A stretch of 49,450 nt of DNA from Scatosoma sp045127595. Its GTDB lineage: Bacteria > Bacillota > Clostridia > Christensenellales > Borkfalkiaceae. This document shows positions 7,726-15,002 of the stretch, piece by piece; the stretch's first letter is position 1, and every line of letters starts with the position of its first letter. Made by a program: the position numbers and the translations under genes. Under the pieces are notes generated by a model. It was not told where the DNA came from. It searched no databases and was given only the letters and a program-made list of their open reading frames with translations. The stretch is from NCBI GenBank assembly GCA_045127595.1, contig JBGVQS010000029.1:1-49450 (forward strand). Reading direction: 5' to 3'.

Positions 7726-8038
7726 AACAAAGAATTTGCTACGAAATACAGCGTTGCGTTTCCGTGCGCCTTGGTTACGTACAAAGGTACGCGCCCTGCG
7801 GCGTACTCAACGCGCCTTGTCTTTCTTGCAGCTTGCTTTGTTTTACTTCGCTTGGGAACGACTGAGCGAATAACGAGCAACTGTAGGGCAGGCAGACCTT
7901 TGCCTGCCGTGTATGAAAACAGCTTTGCTAATAACAAGCACAAATGAAAGATAGAAAAAACAAAATCCAACGGAACGTTGGTAGAAAAAACACGATCCAA
8001 CGGAACGTTGGCGGAACGTTGGTGGAAAGGAAAATATT
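7726..8038 (+). repeat. Mosaic intergenic repeat block C (before pduU)
   Basis: No gene in this 313-base gap. Hairpin units occur at 7950-7981 and 7982-8011, then a CGGAACGTTGG half unit (8012-8022), ending 16 bases before the pduU ATG. The modules at about 7749 (CAGCGTTGCGTTTCC) and 7829 (CAGCTTGCTTTGTTTTACTT) are those of blocks A and B in a new combination. A second, unrelated hairpin, GGCAGGCA-GACCTT-TGCCTGCC (7887-7908), sits inside and looks like an inserted REP-like element that splits one module in two. Confidence 0.85.
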
Positions 8039-8398
8039 ATGGAATTAAAAGAAAAAATGACAATCGTGCAGGAATTTGTTCCCGGTAAACAAATTACCCT
8101 TTGCCACATTATTGCAAACCCCGGGGAAGTACTTTATACCAAGCTCGGTTTAGACCCCCAAACGGACTACACCAAGAGCGCAATCGGCGTATTGACGGTT
8201 ATCCCTTACGAAAGCGCTGTTATCGCGGCGGATATTTCCATGAAATCTTCGGGTGCGGAAATCGGGTTCGTAGACAGATTTACGGGCACGTTGATTATCA
8301 CGGGCTCGGTTTCGTCGGTAGAATCGGCGTTCACTTCCGTACACGATTATTTTAAAAACAAGCTCCGTTACGAATGCTGCGAACTGACGAAAACCTAA
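8039..8398 (+). CDS. pduU: PduU/EutS-type circularly permuted BMC-H shell protein
   Basis: A 119-residue protein aligned easily with PduU: QEFVPGKQITLCHIIANPG at residues 11-29, then GVLTVIPYESAVIAADIS, a strong VEIGF-like stretch (EIGFVDRFTGTLIITG) and a C-terminal CELTKT. In this subfamily the BMC fold is circularly permuted and the N-terminal strands form a small beta-barrel that closes the hexamer pore. In the Pdu system PduU is the shell contact of PduV. The pduV-like gene follows after 9 bases here, which supports that link. The ATG has AAAGGA upstream, partly provided by the end of repeat block C. Confidence 0.95.
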   Translation: MELKEKMTIVQEFVPGKQITLCHIIANPGEVLYTKLGLDPQTDYTKSAIGVLTVIPYESAVIAADISMKSSGAEIGFVDRFTGTLIITGSVSSVESAFTSVHDYFKNKLRYECCELTKT

Positions 8399-8407
8399 TA
8401 AGTCGCT

Positions 8408-8908
8408 ATGAAAAAATTGATGTTGATCGGCAGAGTCGCGGCAGGAAAAACCACCTTAACGCAGGCTTTGCGCGGCGAAGAAATCAAATATTATAAAACG
8501 CAGTACGTCAATTACCACGATACCGTAATCGACACGCCCGGGGAATATACCGAGCGGAGAGAAACGAGCGGCGCTTTGGCGCTGTACGCTTACGAAGCGG
8601 ATATTGTCGGGTTGGTGCTGTCCGCAAACGAGCCGTATTCCATTTTCTCGCCCTGTCTTACGAGTATGGTCAACCGTGAAGTTATCGGGATTATTTCAGG
8701 GATAGACAAACCCGACGCGAACGTGGAACGGGTTTCCCGTTGGTTAAAGCTCGCAGGGTGTAAAAAAATTTTCCCGATTTGCGCCATTACGGGGCAAGGC
8801 TTAAAAGAGCTTATCGAGTATTTGGAAGAGGATGAGGATAGAGCCCGCCGTTTAAAGAACGAACAGGCGGCTAAAAAGAAAAAAGCAAAGGAAAAAAAGC
8901 ATGAGTAA
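8408..8908 (+). CDS. PduV/EutP-like small GTPase of the microcompartment
   Basis: A 166-residue P-loop protein. GRVAAGKT (residues 8-15) is the Walker A/G1 motif and VIDTPGEY the G3 region; DKPD is the likely G4 motif. The family includes PduV, reported to sit at the outer shell face and affect compartment movement, and EutP, reported as an acetate kinase in one system. The last 25 residues are very basic (KNEQAAKKKKAKEKKHE), an extension that could bind nucleic acid, membrane or an acidic partner. No clear Shine-Dalgarno precedes the ATG, so translation may depend on reading of pduU just before. Its last 8 bases overlap the ParA gene. Confidence 0.9.
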   Translation: MKKLMLIGRVAAGKTTLTQALRGEEIKYYKTQYVNYHDTVIDTPGEYTERRETSGALALYAYEADIVGLVLSANEPYSIFSPCLTSMVNREVIGIISGIDKPDANVERVSRWLKLAGCKKIFPICAITGQGLKELIEYLEEDEDRARRLKNEQAAKKKKAKEKKHE

Positions 8909-9692
8909 AACGATAGTAATTGCATTTGCAAACAACAAAGGCGGCAGCGGTAAAACGACGACTTGTTCTAACGTAGGTTGCGCAATGGCGCTTGCAGGGA
9001 AGAAAGTTCTTATGATCGACGGAGATATGCAGCTCAATTTGACCATTTCTTTCTTTGACGAAGACACCGCTTACGAATATGCAAAAGGGGAGAAAAACAT
9101 TTACCGCGCAATGCGTGATGAGCGTGATCTTTCCGATTATATCGTAGAAACGGGGATCAAGAATTTGGATATTATTCCGTCCACGTCCTTGATGAGCTCG
9201 ATCGAGTTTGATTTATTTGCAAAATGGCAGCGTGAAACGGTCTTGAAAAAATGCTTAGAACGGGTGCGCGCGAAAGGGTATTACGATTACATTTTAATCG
9301 ATTCCCCCCCGACGCTCGGCGGTTGGGTAATGAATATCATGTGCGCGTCCGATTACGTAATCGTACCCGTGGAAGCAAGTCCTTGGGGCTTGTTCGGGCT
9401 TGCGAACATGTTTGAATTTTGCAATCAGGCAAAAACGATCGCGCCCAAATTAGAAGTGCTTGGGATTGCCATCACGAAAGCGGACGAAAGAAAGAAATAT
9501 TTCAAACAGACTTTGGAAACGTTAAAGGAAATGGAAGGCGCTCGACTGTTTGAAAATTATATCCGCGTAGACAGCGCGGTGGAATGGGCGCAGGACAACA
9601 GCAAACCCGTTGTGGCGTTTAAAAAGAACAGCCGCAGCGCGTTGGAATACACAGAATTGACAAAGGAGATTATGAAGTATGCCCATCGGTAA
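8901..9692 (+). CDS. ParA/MinD-family ATPase, possible microcompartment positioning protein (McdA-like)
   Basis: A 263-residue ParA-type ATPase. The deviant Walker A is NNKGGSGKTT, with the signature lysine K13 and catalytic K18. VLMIDGDMQ (D40) forms the A' motif and YDYILIDSPPTLGG the Walker B region. ParA proteins dimerise on ATP, bind DNA without sequence choice and are released by a small partner, making gradients that move cargo. There is no helix-turn-helix N-terminal extension as in plasmid ParA, and no ParB or parS is seen. It overlaps the GTPase gene by 8 bases and the next small gene by 14, so it belongs to the BMC operon. By analogy with carboxysome McdA it could space the compartments on the nucleoid; that job is inferred from context. 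Confidence 0.88.
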   Translation: MSKTIVIAFANNKGGSGKTTTCSNVGCAMALAGKKVLMIDGDMQLNLTISFFDEDTAYEYAKGEKNIYRAMRDERDLSDYIVETGIKNLDIIPSTSLMSSIEFDLFAKWQRETVLKKCLERVRAKGYYDYILIDSPPTLGGWVMNIMCASDYVIVPVEASPWGLFGLANMFEFCNQAKTIAPKLEVLGIAITKADERKKYFKQTLETLKEMEGARLFENYIRVDSAVEWAQDNSKPVVAFKKNSRSALEYTELTKEIMKYAHR

Positions 9693-9993
9693 AAATGCAA
9701 TCAAAAGAGTAGAAAACAACGGTTATTCAAAAGTGAAAACGGCTGCGCCCGACATGGAAAACAGCCACGTAATCGCAAAGCCCGATCCGCAAGTAGAAGA
9801 AAAGCTGATTGCGCCCGTTGAAAAAGCAACGGCAAAAAAAGCGGCTTGCAAGACGACGGTGAAAAAAGCGCCTGCGACGAAAAAGCCCGCGGCAAAAAAA
9901 CCGACGGTAAAGACGGTGGAAACGGCAAAGACGGAAAAAGATCCGTTTGCATACGTAAACGTAGGCGCGGAAATGCCCTATTATTTGCTTTGA
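9679..9993 (+). CDS. Small basic, low-complexity protein paired with the ParA ATPase (McdB-like candidate)
   Basis: A 104-residue protein I do not recognise. It has three parts: an N-terminal segment GKNAIKRVENNGYSKVKTAAPDM's first half (residues 4-26) that looks ordered and conserved; a middle of about 50 residues rich in Lys, Ala, Thr and Pro (KKAPATKKPAAKKPTVK) that is surely disordered; and a C-terminal short motif DPFAYVNVGAEMPYYLL. Its ATG (9679) lies inside the ParA gene, with AAAGGAG upstream, so the two are translationally coupled. ParA partners such as McdB, ParB-like and TlpT types commonly carry a short basic N-terminal peptide that triggers ATP hydrolysis, which fits IKRVENN. It could link ParA to shell protein. 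It is the last gene of the operon. Confidence 0.8.
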   Translation: MPIGKNAIKRVENNGYSKVKTAAPDMENSHVIAKPDPQVEEKLIAPVEKATAKKAACKTTVKKAPATKKPAAKKPTVKTVETAKTEKDPFAYVNVGAEMPYYLL

Positions 9994-10010
9994 TACAGTT
10001 AAAAATAAAA

Positions 10011-10040
10011 ACAGCGACGGAATTTTCCGTCGCTGTTTTT
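10011..10040. terminator. Bidirectional terminator at the end of the BMC operon
   Basis: ACAGCGACGG, loop AATTTT, CCGTCGCTGT: a perfect 10-bp stem followed by TTTT on the + strand and preceded by AAAA, so it can end both the BMC operon and the convergent uppP gene. Confidence 0.9.
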
Positions 10041-10057
10041 CTACGTATTTAATGTAA

Positions 10058-10930
10058 TTATATCAAAGAAGGGACTACCATGGTCGCGATGACGAGCGCG
10101 CCAAGTCCGATTCTGTACCAACCGAACAGCTTAAAATCGTGCTTTTTAACAAAGTTCATCAGGAATTTAATGGCGAGCATGGATACGGCAAAAGCAACAG
10201 CCATACCGATCAAAATATATCCAAGCTCTGCGCCTGAAAACCAACCGAAATCTAAGATATATTTAAGGATTTTCAAAGCACTCGCCCCAAGCATAACGGG
10301 GATTGCCAAAAAGAAGGTAAATTCCGCACCGGCAGGGCGGGAAACGCCGATAAGCAACGCACCTAATATGGTTGCGCCCGAACGGGACGTGCCGGGGATT
10401 AAGGAAAGTAATTGAAACGCGCCGATCAAAAGTGCGTGCTTATAAGTAATTTCTGCGGTTGTCCTAATGGGTAACTCTCTTTTTTTGTTTACGTTCTCAA
10501 TGACGATAAAGGCAACGCCGTAAATAATTAACGTAAGAGAAATCACCAACGGCGTATACAAATGTTCTTCTAAAAAATCGTCGAAAAGCAATCCGATCAC
10601 AGCGGCAGGGATACATGCTACAAGCACTTTTCCCCAAAGATTTAAGATACCCATGTCTGCGACGAGTTTCTTTTTTGGCAGCATTTCGCCCTCATGTTGC
10701 ACCGTTTCCGTTTTAAAGGGAAAAAGCTTTTTAAAGAACATCACGAGCACGGCAAGGATTGCTCCGAGCTGTATGACGACCAAAAACATATCTTTAAACG
10801 CTTTGGTGGCTTCCATCGGCCATACTTCGTCAAATAAAATCATATGCCCCGTGCTGGAAATGGGTAACCATTCGGTAATCCCCTCGATAATGCCGAGCAG
10901 GATCACTTTTAAAATTTCTAAAAATTCCAT
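10058..10930 (-). CDS. uppP: Undecaprenyl-diphosphatase UppP (BacA family)
   Basis: An integral membrane enzyme that removes one phosphate from undecaprenyl diphosphate, recycling the lipid carrier for peptidoglycan and other wall polymers; extra copies give bacitracin tolerance. The 290-residue protein shows the two family motifs: EGITEWLPISSTGH (residues about 15-28) and LIPGTSRSGATI later on, with the catalytic Glu and Arg, and about eight membrane spans. The frame runs 20 codons further upstream, but the ATG at 10930 gives the family start MEFLEILKVILLGIIEG and has a GGTCG-type ribosome site, so I use it. Transcribed alone, convergent to the BMC operon and divergent from the cold-shock gene. 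Confidence 0.95.
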   Translation of the reverse strand: MEFLEILKVILLGIIEGITEWLPISSTGHMILFDEVWPMEATKAFKDMFLVVIQLGAILAVLVMFFKKLFPFKTETVQHEGEMLPKKKLVADMGILNLWGKVLVACIPAAVIGLLFDDFLEEHLYTPLVISLTLIIYGVAFIVIENVNKKRELPIRTTAEITYKHALLIGAFQLLSLIPGTSRSGATILGALLIGVSRPAGAEFTFFLAIPVMLGASALKILKYILDFGWFSGAELGYILIGMAVAFAVSMLAIKFLMNFVKKHDFKLFGWYRIGLGALVIATMVVPSLI

Positions 10931-11050
10931 AAACGACCTGTTGATTGTATATTTTATGCTATTATAGTTAATTATAAACCAAAAGGGCATAAAAGTCCAT
11001 TATTTTGGCAAAAAAAAGGAAAAAAATCCTTAAAAAAATGAAAAATGTTA

Positions 11051-11079
11051 TTGCAAACGAAAAAAAAGTATGTTATAAT
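11051..11079 (+). promoter_or_regulatory. SigA-type promoter of the cold-shock gene
   Basis: TTGCAA (11051-11056), 17-base spacer, TATAAT (11074-11079). Transcription should start near 11086, leaving a leader of about 75 bases before the ATG at 11162; long leaders that refold at low temperature are typical of cold-shock genes. Confidence 0.8.
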
Positions 11080-11161
11080 AATAGGGTAACGGATAGAGAT
11101 GCGGCGGGTACTATTGGTATTCCTATCAGTACAAAAATTTCTACCGGGGGGAAAACCGTAT

Positions 11162-11374
11162 ATGTGTCAAGGAACAGTGAAGTGGTTCAACGCAGAAAAG
11201 GGGTACGGCTTCATCGCGAATGACGAAGGCGGCGATGACGTATTTGTACACTTTTCGGCGATAATCGCGGAAGGTTACAGGAGACTGAAAGAAGGGCAGA
11301 AGGTTACGTTTGAAACGGAACCCGATCCCAAGAATCCTGAAAAACTTCGCGCGGTAAACGTGCAAGCTATCTAA
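11162..11374 (+). CDS. Cold-shock protein (CspA family)
   Basis: A 70-residue single cold-shock domain, a small five-stranded barrel that binds single-stranded RNA and DNA and melts RNA hairpins. CQGTVKWFNAEKGYGFI holds the RNP1 motif (KGYGFI) and DVFVHFSAI holds RNP2. The end LRAVNVQAI is typical. The frame extends 21 codons upstream, but the ATG at 11162 gives the family start and follows a G-rich ribosome site; the sequence before is leader RNA. It stands alone between its own promoter and terminator. Residues 2-3 are CQ rather than the common NK or KT, a minor variation. Confidence 0.95.
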   Translation: MCQGTVKWFNAEKGYGFIANDEGGDDVFVHFSAIIAEGYRRLKEGQKVTFETEPDPKNPEKLRAVNVQAI

Positions 11375-11390
11375 GAACCAAGAAATTAAA

Positions 11391-11419
11391 AACCGTATCG
11401 AAGGGTACGGTTTTTTTCT
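11391..11419 (+). terminator. Intrinsic terminator of the cold-shock gene
   Basis: AACCGTA pairs with TACGGTT around an 8-base loop and is followed by a run of seven T. It is directly ahead of the promoter for the next operon. Confidence 0.88.
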
Positions 11420-11428
11420 TTCTACACG

Positions 11429-11458
11429 TTGACAAAACCCTTGGTTATGGTGTATAAT
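11429..11458 (+). promoter_or_regulatory. Consensus promoter of the lgt-like/galK/glpK operon
   Basis: Perfect TTGACA (11429-11434) and TATAAT (11453-11458) with an 18-base spacer, about 28 bases upstream of the first ATG. The exact match to consensus suggests steady housekeeping expression. Confidence 0.88.
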
Positions 11459-11486
11459 CGTTATAACGAGAAAGTGGGAGTATGAT

Positions 11487-12290
11487 ATGTATCCTGATAA
11501 ATTGTTTTTAGGGCTAACCTTTTACGATTTGTTTTTGATGATAGGCATGTTATCCGCATTGTTGCTTGGGGATAAGTTAGGACAAAAAAGAGGTTTTTCC
11601 GTAAAATTACAAAAAATATTATTGATAGCGACCTCGTGCGGGCTGCTTTTCGGGCTTTTTGGCGCGGTGTTATTCCAAGCCTTCTACAATTTCATGGACA
11701 CGGGGAAATTTGAACTCAACGCGGACACGGGTATGACCTTTTACGGCGGATTGCTGCTCGGCGCGGGGATTTTTTTGCTAATATGGTTTGTTATCGGCAA
11801 AAAAGTTTGCAAGGACGAACCGAAAAAACATTTTAAAGACGTTGCGGATATTGCGGCTTGCGTGATACCGCTTGCGCACGGTTTTGGCAGACTCGGTTGT
11901 TTTACGGCGGGTTGTTGCCATGGGAAAGCGACGGACGCTTGGTATGGGGTAGCGATGGAGTTCGCAGGCGGCGCAAAAGTTGTTCCCGTGCAATTATTTG
12001 AAGCGATTTTCTTATTTGCGCTTTCGGCGGTATTGTTCACGCTCTTTTTCAAACGTCGCGAAGAAAAACGCTTTCCGTTGCTCCCGATCTATTGTATCGG
12101 GTACGGGATATGGAGATTTTTCATAGAATATGCGCGCTCGGATTATCGTGGGGAAAGCTTGCTTCCTTTTTTGACGCCGTCGCAGTTGATCGCGGTGATT
12201 TTAATCATTGTCGGGATCGTATATTTTACACTTTGGTATTTAATAAAAAACAAGAAAATCCTTAAAAAAGACAGACAGGAGGATCAATAA
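11487..12290 (+). CDS. Lgt-family membrane protein (divergent prolipoprotein diacylglyceryl transferase)
   Basis: A 267-residue protein with about seven membrane spans. The general Lgt pattern is there: MTFYGGLLLGAG, then AHGFGRLGCFTAGCCHG near the middle, VPVQLFEA, and a late GYGIWRFFIEYAR segment (Lgt's R-F-x-x-E-x-x-R). Lgt moves diacylglycerol from phosphatidylglycerol onto the lipobox Cys of prolipoproteins. But the signature is not the standard GRxGNFxNGE: the Asn and Glu positions are Cys and Ala/Cys (GCFTAGCC). It may be the organism's only Lgt, a variant form, or a paralogue with another acceptor. The ribosome site is GTGGGAG. The next gene, galK, starts 2 bases after the stop. Confidence 0.8.
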   Translation: MYPDKLFLGLTFYDLFLMIGMLSALLLGDKLGQKRGFSVKLQKILLIATSCGLLFGLFGAVLFQAFYNFMDTGKFELNADTGMTFYGGLLLGAGIFLLIWFVIGKKVCKDEPKKHFKDVADIAACVIPLAHGFGRLGCFTAGCCHGKATDAWYGVAMEFAGGAKVVPVQLFEAIFLFALSAVLFTLFFKRREEKRFPLLPIYCIGYGIWRFFIEYARSDYRGESLLPFLTPSQLIAVILIIVGIVYFTLWYLIKNKKILKKDRQEDQ

Positions 12291-12292
12291 TT

Positions 12293-13450
12293 ATGGAACG
12301 TAACGCAGCTTTGGAAACCTTTAAAAAGGTATTTGGACAAACCGCCGAGGATTTATTTACGGCGGCGGGCAGAATCAACGTAATCGGCGAACACGTCGAT
12401 TATTGCGGCGGGAAAGTATTCCCTGCGGCGTTGAATTTGCGTTGTAATATCTATGCGCGCAAAACGGGAGGTAAAACCGTTCGTATGGCGTTTACGGGAA
12501 TCGATGGGATTGTGGAGATTGAAACGGATAAACTCGATTCCTACCGCCATTTAAAAATCGGGAATTATCAGGCAGGCGTTGCGTATTTCCTGCAACAGGA
12601 AGGGGTGGAAATCGTCGGCTGTGATTTGTACTACGATTGCACCGTACCGTTCGGAAGCGGACTTTCTTCTTCCGCGGCGATCGAAGTCGCGACTGCGGTA
12701 GCGTTTTCCGAATATGCAGGCGTAAAATACGACAAGGTACATCTTGCGTTGCTTTCGCAAAAAGCGGAAAATCAATACGCAGGGGTAAATTGCGGGATCA
12801 TGGATCAATTTGCGTCCGCGATGGGCAAAAAAGACCACGCGGTACTTCTGGATTGTTCTACGCTCGATTACGAATACGTGCCCTTAAAGCTTGGGGAATA
12901 CTGTTTGGTCGTAGCAAACTGCAATAAGCCGCACAATCTTGTAGAAAGCAAATACAACGTGCGCCGTCAGGAAGTAGAAACGGCGTTGAAAGCCATTCAA
13001 ACGGTACTGCCCGTAAGCTGTTTGGCGGAGGTTACCCCCAAGCAGTTCAACGAAGTGAAATATCTGCTGTCGGGCGTAGTGGCAAAGCGTGCGGAGCACG
13101 TCGTTATGGAATGCGATCGCGTGAACAAAGCGGTAAAAGCGTTGACGGAAGGGAATCTTGTCGAGCTTGGGCAATTATTGAACGAGAGCCATTACAGCTT
13201 GCGTGATTTGTATGAAGTAACGGGCAAGGAGTTGGATACGCTGAGCGCGTTTGCGAGAAACGAAAAGGAATGCTTGGGTTCAAGAATGATCGGCGCGGGC
13301 TTTGGCGGCTGTACGATTTCGATTGTGAAAAAGACGGCGGTGGAAGGTTTTATTCGCCGCGTGGGAAAAGCGTATCACGACGCAATCGGCTATAACGCAA
13401 GCTTTTACGAAACGTCGATCGAAGACGGAATTACGGTAGAAAAGCTGTAA
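12293..13450 (+). CDS. galK: Galactokinase
   Basis: A GHMP-family sugar kinase of 385 residues, phosphorylating galactose at C1 in the Leloir pathway. Motifs: GRINVIGEHVDYCGG (residues 26-40, the galactokinase signature), PFGSGLSSSAAIEVATAVAF (ATP-binding loop, about 118-137) and MIGAGFGGCTISIV near the end. NCGIMDQFASAMG carries the catalytic aspartate. Its strong AGGAGGA ribosome site lies inside the end of the lgt-like gene. No galT, galE or transporter is nearby, so the rest of the pathway is elsewhere. Substrate among galactose and close relatives is not provable by reading alone. Confidence 0.93.
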   Translation: MERNAALETFKKVFGQTAEDLFTAAGRINVIGEHVDYCGGKVFPAALNLRCNIYARKTGGKTVRMAFTGIDGIVEIETDKLDSYRHLKIGNYQAGVAYFLQQEGVEIVGCDLYYDCTVPFGSGLSSSAAIEVATAVAFSEYAGVKYDKVHLALLSQKAENQYAGVNCGIMDQFASAMGKKDHAVLLDCSTLDYEYVPLKLGEYCLVVANCNKPHNLVESKYNVRRQEVETALKAIQTVLPVSCLAEVTPKQFNEVKYLLSGVVAKRAEHVVMECDRVNKAVKALTEGNLVELGQLLNESHYSLRDLYEVTGKELDTLSAFARNEKECLGSRMIGAGFGGCTISIVKKTAVEGFIRRVGKAYHDAIGYNASFYETSIEDGITVEKL

Positions 13451-13492
13451 AAAGATAACGCATTTTTGCGAAAAGGTGGGGGCAGGTACGAG

Positions 13493-14980
13493 ATGAAATA
13501 CATATTAGCGCTCGATCAAGGCACGACTTCTTCGCGCGTTGCGGTGGTGGACGAGAAACTGCAAATCCAAACGATTTTAAGCCGTGAATTTCCGCAAATT
13601 TATCCGCAGGAAGGCTGGGTGGAACACGATCCGATGGATATTTGGGCGAGTCAATACGGCGTGATGATGGAAACGCTTGCAAAAAGCGGTTTATCGGCGG
13701 CGGACGTTGCGGCAATCGGGATTACCAACCAACGTGAAACAACAATCGTTTGGGAAAAGGCAACGGGAAAGCCCGTGTACAATGCAATCGTTTGGCAATG
13801 CCGCCGCACGTCCGATCGAATACAGGTGTTGAAAAAACAAGGCTATGCGGAAAGGATTCAAAACAAGACGGGGCTTATCCCCGACGCATATTTTTCCGCG
13901 AGCAAAATCGAGTGGATTCTTGACCACGTAGACGGTGCGCGTGAAAAGGCGGAAAGGGGAGAGCTGTTATTCGGTACGGTAGATACGTGGCTGGTTTGGA
14001 AGCTCACGGACGGAAAAGCGCACGTTACGGATAGAACGAACGCTTCGCGTACCATGCTTTTCAATATCGATAAAATGGACTGGGATGAAGATCTGCTGTC
14101 TTTATTCCGTATTCCCCGTTCCATGTTACCGAGCGTAAAAAGCTCGGGCGAGATATTCGGCTACGCCAACGTCGGCGGCAGGGAAATTCCTATCGCAGGG
14201 ATTGCCGGAGATCAGCAGGCGGCGTTGTTTGGACAAGGCTGTTTTGAAAAGGGGGAAGGGAAAAATACCTACGGTACAGGGTGTTTTCTTTTGATGAATA
14301 CGGGGGAAGAACGTCCGTACAGCAAAAACGGTTTGTTGACGACCGTTGCGGCGACTTTGCAAGGCGGAACAGCGCAATACGCGTTGGAAGGGAGCGTTTT
14401 TATCGGCGGTGCGGTGATTCAATGGCTGCGCGACGAAATGCGGTTTTTTACCGATAGCCGCGACGCAGAATATTATGCAAGAAAAGTACCCGATACAGGC
14501 GGCGTATATATTGTTCCTGCCTTTACGGGCATCGGCGCGCCCTACTGGGATATGTATGCGCGAGGAACGATCGTCGGGATTACGCGCGGAACGAAACGGG
14601 AGCACATCATTCGTGCTGCGCAAGAATCAATTGCCTATCAATCGGCGGATTTGGTTGCCGCGATGGAGCGGGATATCGGTATGCCGTTAAAGAAATTAAA
14701 GGTGGACGGCGGCGCGTCTCGCGATAGCTTTTTAATGCAGTTCCAAGCGGATATTTTAGGCGCGGAAGTGGAAAAGCCCACTTCACACGAAACGACGGCG
14801 CTTGGTGTTGCGATGTTGGCTGGCTTGACGGCGGGCGTTTGGACGGATAAAGACGCTTTGAAAGGCTTGCAGACGACCGAGCGGAAATATTTGCCGCAAA
14901 TGCCTTTACAGGAGCGGGAAGAAAAGCTTAAAAAATGGCACAAGGCTGTACAAAGAAGTCTTGCTTGGGAAGAAGAATAA
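13493..14980 (+). CDS. glpK: Glycerol kinase
   Basis: An FGGY-family kinase of 495 residues that makes sn-glycerol 3-phosphate from glycerol and ATP. It begins KYILALDQGTTSSRVAVVD (phosphate-binding loop), continues with the glycerol-kinase stretch YPQEGWVEHDPMDIW and NQRETTIVW, and has GDQQAALFGQGCF and KNTYGTGCFLLMN. Near the end, LKVDGGASRD matches the adenosine-binding region. The frame is open 9 codons upstream, but ATG 13493 fits the family start and follows GTGGGGGCAGG. The third gene of the operon. Glycerol 3-phosphate is the precursor of phosphatidylglycerol, the lipid donor for Lgt-type and LtaS-type enzymes, a possible loose link within the operon. Confidence 0.95.
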   Translation: MKYILALDQGTTSSRVAVVDEKLQIQTILSREFPQIYPQEGWVEHDPMDIWASQYGVMMETLAKSGLSAADVAAIGITNQRETTIVWEKATGKPVYNAIVWQCRRTSDRIQVLKKQGYAERIQNKTGLIPDAYFSASKIEWILDHVDGAREKAERGELLFGTVDTWLVWKLTDGKAHVTDRTNASRTMLFNIDKMDWDEDLLSLFRIPRSMLPSVKSSGEIFGYANVGGREIPIAGIAGDQQAALFGQGCFEKGEGKNTYGTGCFLLMNTGEERPYSKNGLLTTVAATLQGGTAQYALEGSVFIGGAVIQWLRDEMRFFTDSRDAEYYARKVPDTGGVYIVPAFTGIGAPYWDMYARGTIVGITRGTKREHIIRAAQESIAYQSADLVAAMERDIGMPLKKLKVDGGASRDSFLMQFQADILGAEVEKPTSHETTALGVAMLAGLTAGVWTDKDALKGLQTTERKYLPQMPLQEREEKLKKWHKAVQRSLAWEEE

Positions 14981-15002
14981 ACAAAAAACTCTATAAAATA
15001 CT

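Noticed and set aside
1884..8038. CRISPR array in the BMC operon gaps
   Set aside because: Repeats are palindromic, irregularly spaced, partly tandem with no unique spacers of constant length, and there are no cas genes.
9679..9993. Histone-like or ribosomal protein identity for the Lys/Ala-rich protein
   Set aside because: The Lys/Ala/Pro middle resembles H1-like tails by composition only; the defined N- and C-terminal motifs and overlap with ParA fit a ParA partner better.
9679..9993. Naming this protein McdB outright
   Set aside because: No sequence match to McdB can be shown by eye; the link rests on gene order and composition.
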